Assembly (NCBI GenBank): GCA_040399685.1
Contig: JBBART010000037.1
Span: 1 to 21,179 of the forward strand
Direction of reading: 5' to 3'
DNA length: 21,179 bases
From: CAIQQQ01 sp040399685
GTDB taxonomy: Bacteria > Pseudomonadota > Alphaproteobacteria > Acetobacterales > Acetobacteraceae
A program made the translations under genes and the position numbers. This document shows, one piece after another, positions 1 through 6,334 of the stretch (the stretch's first letter is position 1; each line of letters begins with the position of its first letter). Under the pieces are notes generated by a model. It worked only from the letters and a program-made list of their open reading frames with translations. It ran no database searches and had not been told where the DNA came from.

Positions 1-58
1 ATTCCGCCCCGCGTCGGGAAGCTAAACGAGTCAGGTCTTGCGCAAGTCGGTATTACAT

Positions 59-1243
59 ATGATCGAACGGGTTCCCATGACCGTGCCCAACCGTCTCCGT
101 GGCCGCAGGGCACCGCCCGGTCGTTCTGGCATTGTTGTTTTGGTCTTATGCTCGGTTCTTTTTCTCGCAGGCACCGTGCGGGCGGCTGAACTGGTTCGCC
201 TGCCCCCGATTCCGGTCAACACGGTCAGGGTGTCCAGCGGGCGCCTGCCGAAAATCATCGCCGGCATTGGGACCGTGACGCCGCTCAAGTCAGTCACCGT
301 TCGGCCACGGACCAGTGCACAGGTAGAATCAATCGGTTTCGAGGAAGGCCGCTTCGTCTCGAAAGGCGACTTTCTGATGCAACTCGACACGCGCGAACTC
401 GAGCTGGCTCTTCGCAGCGTGACTGCCAAAAAAGATCAGGACGAAGCACAGCTGGTGGCGGCCAGGCGGGATGTTGAGCGTTATGGCTCACTCGCCGCGC
501 GTACCTTCGTTTCACCGCAGGCGATTGACCAAAAAGTTGCGTTGTCTCGGCAGCTTGAAGCGGCCGTCGCGGGGGATGACGCGGCTGTCGGCAACGCCCA
601 GACGCAGTTGCGATATGCCACGGTGATTGCGCCGATCGCCGGGGTGATGGGCTTCACCACGGTCAATGTCGGCGCCCTCGTGACCGCCGGCAGCACGGAT
701 ATTGTCACGATCACGCAGCTTGACCCGATCGCCGTCGTCTTTGTCGCACCAGGCGACAGGTTCGAGGAAATCCGCGAGGCGTTGAAGACAGACATCGCCG
801 TGGTGGAGGCCTGGTCAACCGACGGCGCGCGACGTCTCGCGCTGGGCAAGCTCACCCTGATGGACAATTTTGTTGACCCCGCGAATGGCTCCATCAAGCT
901 TCGCGCAACGTTCGAGAACACGGCGGGGATGCTGTGGCCGGGCCTACCTGTTGCCACCCGGCTGACGGTGGCCGTGCGCGATGGCGTCATCGTCCCCGAT
1001 AAGGGCTTGCCGCGAAGCGCCTCGGGACTGTTCGCATATGTGCTGCAGGCAGACGGCACCGTGCACAGGCAGGTTGTAACGACAGCCTTCGTCAGATCTG
1101 GCTTCGCGTCGGTCGCAACAGGGCTGTCTGATGGCGATCAGGTGGTGACCGACGGGGCATCGCGGATCACCGATGGGTCAACCGTCATGCCAACAGACAC
1201 GACGCAAGGCCGCACCGCCGATCGCGTCGAGACCGGCCCGTGA
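59..1243 (+). CDS. RND efflux periplasmic adaptor (membrane fusion protein, HlyD/AcrA-like)
   Basis: Adaptor subunit that links an inner-membrane RND pump to an outer-membrane channel. The N-terminus has a basic stretch, then a hydrophobic segment (LVLCSVLFLAG) ending in VRA-AE, consistent with a signal peptide or membrane anchor. The first lipoyl half-motif (GIGTVTPLKSVTVRPR ... GDFLMQLD) is followed by an alpha-hairpin rich in charged residues and by the second lipoyl half (ATVIAPIAGVMGF). A beta-barrel and a membrane-proximal domain fill the C-terminal third. The length (about 394 aa from this start) is normal for the family. The start is uncertain: TTG at 38 extends the frame by 7 codons, and ATG at 77 is also possible; none has a convincing ribosome-binding site, so the first ATG is used. 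The last codons overlap the permease by 4 nt (GTGA), so the two are surely co-transcribed. Substrate cannot be inferred. Confidence 0.93.
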   Translation: MIERVPMTVPNRLRGRRAPPGRSGIVVLVLCSVLFLAGTVRAAELVRLPPIPVNTVRVSSGRLPKIIAGIGTVTPLKSVTVRPRTSAQVESIGFEEGRFVSKGDFLMQLDTRELELALRSVTAKKDQDEAQLVAARRDVERYGSLAARTFVSPQAIDQKVALSRQLEAAVAGDDAAVGNAQTQLRYATVIAPIAGVMGFTTVNVGALVTAGSTDIVTITQLDPIAVVFVAPGDRFEEIREALKTDIAVVEAWSTDGARRLALGKLTLMDNFVDPANGSIKLRATFENTAGMLWPGLPVATRLTVAVRDGVIVPDKGLPRSASGLFAYVLQADGTVHRQVVTTAFVRSGFASVATGLSDGDQVVTDGASRITDGSTVMPTDTTQGRTADRVETGP

Positions 1244-4200
1244 GCGCAGGCCCAGGGCGGACAGCCGGCGTCTTTGCCTGGATCATCGAACGGCCTGTCG
1301 CCACGATCCTGCTGATGGTGGGCATCTTCCTGGTTGGTGCGATCACCTATCCGCTGCTTCCCATCGCGTCTGTTCCCGAGATCGACTTCCCGACCGTGCA
1401 GGTCTCGGCCAGCCTGCCGGGCGCTTCGGCCGAGACGATGGCGGCGGCTGTGGCGCAGCCCCTGGAGCGACAACTCGCAAAAATCAGCGGCGTGGCTGAA
1501 ATGACGTCCTCCAGTTCGCTGGGCACCACGCGGATCATTGTCCAATTCGACCTGAGCAAGAGCATTCGCGACGTGACCTCGGATGTGCAGGCCGCCATCA
1601 GCAGCGCGTCTGGCGATCTCCCCAAAAATCTTCCGTCCCCACCCATTTTTACCAAAGCCAATCCGGCCGACTTTCCGGTGATGCGACTTTCTGCGACGTC
1701 TGACGTGCTTCCCCTTCCGCAGGTCGACGAACTGGTCGAGACCCGGATCGCCCAACGCATTTCGTCTATTGTCGGGGTGGGCCGAGTCAATATCGGCGGC
1801 CGTCAGAAGCCGGCCATCCGGATCGCGGTCGATCCTGGACGGCTCGCCGCGGCGGGGGTGACGCTTGAGGATGTGCGCCTCGCTGTCGGCGCGCTCAGCG
1901 TCTTGCAGCCGAAAGGCAATGTGGATGACACGACACGCACCTTTCCAATCATCACCAACGACCCGATCAGCACCGCTGAGGAATGGGGCGATGCGGTGGT
2001 GGTCTATCGCAATGGCGGTCCGATCCGGCTGCGCGATATCGGCTATGTCGCAGATGGGCCGGAGAACGCCAAATCGGCACATTGGACAAATGGTGTCCGA
2101 GGCATCGCAATCGATGTTTTTCGTGAGCCTGGCTCCAATGTTGTGGAACTGGTGGACAGCATCAAGGCGCAGCTTCCAGCCTTGCAGGCGGCCTTGCCGT
2201 CTACCGTCAAGCTGGCGCTGGTCACGGATCGGACGGTAACGATCCGCGCCTCGGTCGACGATATTCAGTTCACCCTCGTCCTGACCATCGCGCTTGTTGT
2301 CATCGTCATCTTTATCTTCTTGCGCAATCTGCGCGCGACATTGATCCCGAGCCTGGCGCTGCCCATCGCACTGGCCGGTACAGCAGCCCCTATGTGGATG
2401 CTGGGCTACAGCATCGACAATTTGTCGCTGATGGCGCTCGTGGTGGCGGTGGGCTTCGTCGTGGACGACGCGATCGTCGTGCTGGAAAACATCACCCGCC
2501 ATGTCGAGCGTGGGGACGACCCGTTGCACGCGGCTATCAAGGGCGCCGGCGAGGTTGGTTTTACGATCATGTCGATATCGATTTCGCTCATTGCCGTTCT
2601 TATTCCGCTGTTGTTGATGGGTGGGATTGTCGGGCGGCTGTTTCGGGAGTTCGCGGTTGTCCTGACGCTGGCGATCTTCTTGTCGGCGGTTGTGTCGCTG
2701 ACGTTGACGCCGATGCTGGCGGCCCGTCTGCTCAGGCGCAGCGCGCCTGCTTCACATGGCACGCTATACAGGATCAGCGAACACGCCTTCGAACGGCTCC
2801 AGAACGGTTATATGCGGCTGTTGGAGCGGGCGTTGCGTCATCAGGTAGCGATGTTGATGCTGTTTGTGGGAACAACGGCCCTGACCGCGTTGCTGTTCGT
2901 GACCATCCCGAAGGGGTTTTTCCCAGAGCAGGACACAGGCTTCATTGGTGGGCTGACACAGGCCTCGCCAGATATCTCCTATCCAGAGATGGTCAAGCTG
3001 CAGGAGCGTGTTGGTGCGATTGTCCTGAAGGATCCTGCGGTCTACAGCGTCTTTATGGACGTGGGCGGAGACAATGGCGGCAGTGCGCTCAACCAGGGGC
3101 ATGTCAACATTACCCTCAAGCCGCGTGCGGAGCGTGACGTGACCGCCCAGCAGGTGATTGCCCGGCTTCGCCCCCGGTTGATGCAGGAGCAGGGAATTCA
3201 GTTGTTCATGCAGGCGGCACAAGACATCAATATTGGCGCAAGACCTGCGCGCACGCGTTATCAGTACACGCTACAGGATTCCAATATCGCGGAACTGACG
3301 CAGTGGGCACCCAAGATCATGGAGGCGTTGCAGAAGGTTCCAGGGCTGGTCGACGTTGTCAGCGACCAGCAAGCCTTGGCACCCACCTTGAACCTGCGGA
3401 TCGATCGGGCTGCGGCATCGCTCTATGGCGTGATGCCTGAGACGATCGACGACACGCTTTACGATGCGTTCGGTCAACGCCAGGTCGGCCAGTACACAAC
3501 GCAGACCGACACGTTTCATGTGGTGATGGAAGTCCTGCCATCCTTGCAGCACGACCTGGAGACGCTGGATCGCCTGACCGTCCGCGCGGCAGGAGGCGGT
3601 TTGGTGCCGCTGGCCAACATTGCCAAGTGGGGGACAGACGGTACCGCCCCAGTTTCGATCAACCATCAGGCACAGTTCCCGGCGGTGACGATCTCGTTCG
3701 ACCTCGCGCCCGGGGCAGCGCTCGGCACCGCCGTGGCTGCGGTTCAGAAGACCTTCGTGGACAGCAACCCACCTGCTTCCCTGACGGCGAATTTTTCCGG
3801 GAGCGCCAAGGCGTTCGAGGCATCGCTGTCTTCGATGCCGCTGCTGATCGCGGCCGCTCTGGTGGTCGTGTATCTGATCCTTGGCATGCTCTATGAAAAT
3901 TTCATTCACCCGCTGACCATTCTCTCGACCTTGCCATCGGCCGGCTTGGGCGCGCTGATCGCGCTCAGAATGGGTGGGTATGATTTCGGCCTTATTGCGA
4001 TGATCGGCATCATCCTGCTGATCGGCATCGTCAAGAAGAACGGGATCATGATCGTTGATTTCGCGCTTCAGGCCGTCAAGGAAGGGCGGTCAAGCGAAGA
4101 GGCCATCAGGCAAGCCTGTGCTCTGCGCTTCCGCCCCATCCTGATGGCGACAGCAGCGGCCATGCTGACCGGCATTCCGCTGATGCTCGGCCACGGTATC

Positions 4201-4335
4201 GGATCGGAAATTCGTCAACCGCTGGGCTACGCGATCGTGGGCGGACTCATGGTAAGCCAGCTTCTCACCATGTTCACCACGCCTGTAATCTATCTTTTCT
4301 TCGATAGAGTTGCCTGCTGGTCGCGTCGTAAATAG
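1240..4335 (+). CDS. RND multidrug efflux permease, HAE1 family (AcrB/MdtBC-like)
   Basis: Proton-driven inner-membrane transporter, 1031 aa, the usual length for HAE1 pumps. Visible features: TM1 near residues 20-38; the first periplasmic porter domain with the conserved start PEIDFPTVQVSASLPGAS; TM2-TM6 from about 340 on; the proton-relay Asp pair D409-D410 in TM4 (GFVVDDAIVVLENI); a second large periplasmic domain; and the TM10 lysine region (IGIVKKNGIMIVDFA, K932/K933) that completes the relay. All key relay residues are present, so the pump looks functional. The start is GTG in a GTGA overlap with the adaptor stop, indicating translational coupling. The motif flavour is closer to MdtB/MdtC than to AcrB, but this is an impression. 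No TolC-like channel or TetR/MarR regulator lies in the window; they could be upstream of position 1. Confidence 0.96.
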   Translation: MSAGPGRTAGVFAWIIERPVATILLMVGIFLVGAITYPLLPIASVPEIDFPTVQVSASLPGASAETMAAAVAQPLERQLAKISGVAEMTSSSSLGTTRIIVQFDLSKSIRDVTSDVQAAISSASGDLPKNLPSPPIFTKANPADFPVMRLSATSDVLPLPQVDELVETRIAQRISSIVGVGRVNIGGRQKPAIRIAVDPGRLAAAGVTLEDVRLAVGALSVLQPKGNVDDTTRTFPIITNDPISTAEEWGDAVVVYRNGGPIRLRDIGYVADGPENAKSAHWTNGVRGIAIDVFREPGSNVVELVDSIKAQLPALQAALPSTVKLALVTDRTVTIRASVDDIQFTLVLTIALVVIVIFIFLRNLRATLIPSLALPIALAGTAAPMWMLGYSIDNLSLMALVVAVGFVVDDAIVVLENITRHVERGDDPLHAAIKGAGEVGFTIMSISISLIAVLIPLLLMGGIVGRLFREFAVVLTLAIFLSAVVSLTLTPMLAARLLRRSAPASHGTLYRISEHAFERLQNGYMRLLERALRHQVAMLMLFVGTTALTALLFVTIPKGFFPEQDTGFIGGLTQASPDISYPEMVKLQERVGAIVLKDPAVYSVFMDVGGDNGGSALNQGHVNITLKPRAERDVTAQQVIARLRPRLMQEQGIQLFMQAAQDINIGARPARTRYQYTLQDSNIAELTQWAPKIMEALQKVPGLVDVVSDQQALAPTLNLRIDRAAASLYGVMPETIDDTLYDAFGQRQVGQYTTQTDTFHVVMEVLPSLQHDLETLDRLTVRAAGGGLVPLANIAKWGTDGTAPVSINHQAQFPAVTISFDLAPGAALGTAVAAVQKTFVDSNPPASLTANFSGSAKAFEASLSSMPLLIAAALVVVYLILGMLYENFIHPLTILSTLPSAGLGALIALRMGGYDFGLIAMIGIILLIGIVKKNGIMIVDFALQAVKEGRSSEEAIRQACALRFRPILMATAAAMLTGIPLMLGHGIGSEIRQPLGYAIVGGLMVSQLLTMFTTPVIYLFFDRVACWSRRK

Positions 4336-4359
4336 GCATTTTCTGTGATTGGTGACGCG

Positions 4360-4926
4360 TTACGTGGTGTGGAACAACAGATAGCCGGTTGGATCGTCGG
4401 GAAGCTTCCAGGCGAAACCGGCTTCGGCGGTCACTGACAGCACGTTGGCGATCAGCATGGCTGCAACCGCGAGGCCGGTCCATCGGGCCAGGGCGGGGGC
4501 TTTGTATGCGTCTGGTTGGAACCCGGCGAGGCCGATAAGTTGCAGCCCAGCGCCGAGCAGGTTGCAGGCGAACACGATGAGCGCCCAAGTATACATGTGA
4601 TATCCGAGCACCGGAGAGCCAAATCCCGGATCGCCCGGCAGGATATGCAACAGGATCTGCCGAATCGATATCGCGGCACCAAGAAGGCTTGCAAGGATGA
4701 GCAGGCCGGTGCCAGCAGCGATGTCGCGCGCTGAAAGCTGTCCTTTGGATGCGCGAAACAGTACAAAACTTGGTCCAAGTGCTGCCAGCAGCATTCCCAT
4801 CCGCTGCATCATGCAGAGCGGGCATGGGGGGGCGTTATCGAGAAACTGGCTTACAAAGCCGGCCACCAGGACGAATACAAGGACCCAGGCATTGGCTGCG
4901 TTGGCGTAGAGATAAAAACGGGTCAT
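4360..4926 (-). CDS. DsbB-like disulfide bond formation protein B (second Cys pair absent)
   Basis: Inner-membrane quinone oxidoreductase of the DsbB family, 188 aa, with four predicted helices. The N-terminal quinone-proximal motif is clear: C35-P-L-C38 followed by R42, the same spacing as C41/C44/R48 of E. coli DsbB. The second periplasmic loop (GDPGFGSPVLGYHMYTW) contains no cysteine, so the pair equivalent to E. coli C104/C130 is missing. The only other Cys (about residue 120, FACNLL) is in a membrane helix. From family knowledge, such short-loop DsbB relatives occur in proteobacteria, often next to a DUF5993 protein, as here. It follows the 51-residue gene by 7 nt and converges on the RND permease (24 nt between stops). 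A possible partner is the DsbA-like protein at 13.7 kb, but this is not shown by the sequence. Confidence 0.9.
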   Translation of the reverse strand: MTRFYLYANAANAWVLVFVLVAGFVSQFLDNAPPCPLCMMQRMGMLLAALGPSFVLFRASKGQLSARDIAAGTGLLILASLLGAAISIRQILLHILPGDPGFGSPVLGYHMYTWALIVFACNLLGAGLQLIGLAGFQPDAYKAPALARWTGLAVAAMLIANVLSVTAEAGFAWKLPDDPTGYLLFHTT

Positions 4927-4933
4927 GAATGGA

Positions 4934-5089
4934 TCACAGGCTGATGGTCAGGGGATTGGTGATGTCCATCACGAAGGCGATCACCATGCCAACGAGTGCG
5001 ATCAGGAATAACGGCATTCCGGCCGCATTGCCACGCCAGAAGGCGGTGAGAGCGAGCAACGCTATGAGTAAGATTCCAGCATAGATCAT
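4934..5089 (-). CDS. Small membrane protein, DUF5993-like, upstream of dsbB-like gene
   Basis: A 51-codon gene that is easily missed because of its length. It starts ATG-ATC-TAT (MIYAGILLIALLALTAFW) with an AAGGCGG ribosome-binding-like sequence about 6-7 nt upstream and ends DITNPLTISL. Two hydrophobic helices (about residues 2-18 and 26-41) are joined by a short polar turn (RGNAAG). The stop is 7 nt before the DsbB-like start, so the two form one transcription unit. The pattern of two helices plus a D-x-x-x-x-L-x-I-x-L tail, and the position before a DsbB-family gene, match what I remember of DUF5993. No function is established for that family as far as I know. Inference: an accessory or assembly subunit of the DsbB-like enzyme. 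Confidence 0.75.
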   Translation of the reverse strand: MIYAGILLIALLALTAFWRGNAAGMPLFLIALVGMVIAFVMDITNPLTISL

Positions 5090-5143
5090 GGAGCCGCCTT
5101 GTGGGAGCGTTGTTGCGCGCGATCTTCACCGCACCAGAGGCAC

Positions 5144-5152
5144 TATATATAT
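5144..5152 (-). promoter_or_regulatory. Possible -10 region of the DUF5993-like/dsbB-like operon
   Basis: A TATATATA run lies about 55 nt upstream of the 51-codon gene, in otherwise GC-rich DNA. The hexamer 17 nt further upstream on the minus strand (TAGCCT) is a poor match to TTGACA, so this is a weak prediction based on AT content and position. Confidence 0.3.
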
Positions 5153-5175
5153 CCATCTGTTTTGTAGAAGGCTAT

Positions 5176-5690
5176 TCAGGCGGCGCGCTGAAAGGTGGCG
5201 GGGCGCCGTGCCTTGCGCGTCCAACAGCGCATGGCCATTGCGCCAAGCCAGATTTCAAGGGGGCGGGTGCCTTTGAGCGTGGTCTCGGCTGTGCTGTTGG
5301 TCCAACGCCAGTCGGGTTCGCTCGTTACCAATGGGGCGCAGCCTTGCTGGTCCCAAACGGTGCGCGCGAACGCCGGGGGAAGCGTCGTCGCCTTGCTGGC
5401 ATTGGCGAAGCTGCCACGATTTCCGGTGTCCAGCGAGCTTTCGGCCAGTGCGCCTTCAGCGATCAAAATGTCGTGGTGTGGCATTCAACGTGAAAACACG
5501 TGACCTCGGCCGTCTCGTCCTGAACGATGGTGGCATCGTTCAAGAGATCGCGAACGGTCAGCAGGCAGGCGCCCAGATAAAGGGCGTGATCTGGACCGAG
5601 TACGAGATCGCGATGCGGCAGCAATGGCCCCAGCGCGACGGCGCGCACGCGAATGGGGGATGCATCCCACGGTTGAGCATGCCGTGTTAG
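5176..5690 (-). pseudogene. Hint-domain protein remnant (Hint_2 type), frameshifted and 5'-truncated
   Basis: Two minus-strand frames together encode the C-terminal part of a Hedgehog/intein (Hint)-type protein of the kind common in Acetobacteraceae and other alphaproteobacteria. The upstream frame (5690 to about 5484) reads RHAQPWDASPIRVRA, LPHRDLVLGPDHALYLG and DATIVQDETAEVTCFHVE, the conserved Hint core. A one-base loss between 5484 and 5483 shifts the frame; the continuing frame (5484 to 5176) reads MPHHDILIAEGALAESSLDTGNR, expected directly after HVE-L, then a tail AFARTVWDQQGCAPLVT typical of these proteins. The 5' half, including the start of the Hint domain, is missing: similarity stops near 5690, where transposase remnants begin on the other strand. 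Assignment rests on remembered family motifs. The gene is dead in its present form unless the frameshift is a sequencing error, which would still leave the truncation. Confidence 0.75.
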
Positions 5691-5715
5691 GCTTGGTGTA
5701 TCATAAAGTCCTGAG

Positions 5716-6138
5716 CGCTTCAGCGCCGATCGCATGGTTCCGTTCCAGTGTTATTGCGCGGGACTGCTCCTGCCCGGCGATCGCAAAAGCGTTGAACAGA
5801 TGGTGGCGCGTGTGCTGGCGGCGCACCAGTCGATGCATCATTTCGTGGCGAAGTTCGAATGGTGTGACGACCCGGTCCGGCGAGCCCAGGCAGGGATACC
5901 CGACGATATCGACTTCTAGGCCAAGCCACAGATCGCTCTGGGTCAACTGCGTGACGCCGTTGCTGCAGGGATCGATGTCGCGTTCGTATTCGCAGACGCA
6001 GGCTAGGGCAACGGCAGGGACTTCCGCGACGGCATCACCGAGATCGATGTGCTCTAAGTCGTCGGCACCCAGTCCACCACTACTTCTGGATTCCTGATCT
6101 CCGAAAGGGGAGCGATTCCGCCCCCCGATCGGACTTGA
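5716..6138 (+). pseudogene. IS701-family transposase remnant
   Basis: One plus-strand frame shows a decayed transposase. It reads ADRMVPFQCYCAGLLLPGDR then KSVEQMVARV and AAHQSMHHFVAKFEW, then jumps to DDPVRRAQAGIPDDIDF, KPQIALGQLRDAVAAG, FVFADAG, GNGRDFRDGITEI and VVGTQSTT. These blocks are in the order known for IS701-type DDE transposases. Three in-frame stops (5917, TAG; 6004, TAG; 6055, TAA) fall where the family has Gln, Tyr and Tyr, each one base from a sense codon. An internal deletion, at the shared Glu-Trp of two blocks, removes an estimated 80-90 residues with the first catalytic Asp. The N-terminus and the C-terminal catalytic Glu region are also gone. No terminal inverted repeats or target duplication were recognised, so the element cannot move. 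Confidence 0.75.
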
Positions 6139-6334
6139 ACGTCACGTGACGAACTCGATCGCATCTGTCCGTGTCGCCCAGGCCACCACTCCAACACTGC
6201 CGCGATACCCTTGTTGCAACAGTATGGAAAACCATCAAAAATTATGACAAATGCGGTGGCCAGCCTGGGGGGCTTGGAATAACCCAGGACCAAACGATCA
6301 CAGCCGACAGCCCGTGCCGGCTCTAGACATGCGC
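6139..6334. other. Non-coding stretch between transposase remnant and kinase gene
   Basis: No credible gene was found on either strand. A short imperfect hairpin (CCAGCC...GGCTTGG near 6261-6278) is present but lacks a T-run in either direction. It may hold further unrecognisable debris of the IS or the Hint gene. Confidence 0.5.

Noticed and set aside
1138..2529. A 463-codon antisense frame within the RND genes
   Set aside because: Composition rich in His/Arg/Asp/Gln without domain motifs, directly opposite the clear RND permease; a GC-rich shadow.
4336..4359. Bidirectional terminator between the permease and dsbB-like stops
   Set aside because: The 24-nt gap has no stable stem-loop or T-run.
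4923..5156. 77-codon minus-strand frame upstream of the DsbB-like gene
   Set aside because: It overlaps the 51-codon frame, which has the better hydrophobic pattern, start site and spacing.
5100..6334. Functional small genes in this region on either strand
   Set aside because: Most short frames there are explained by the two pseudogenes; the rest lack start signals and protein-like composition.
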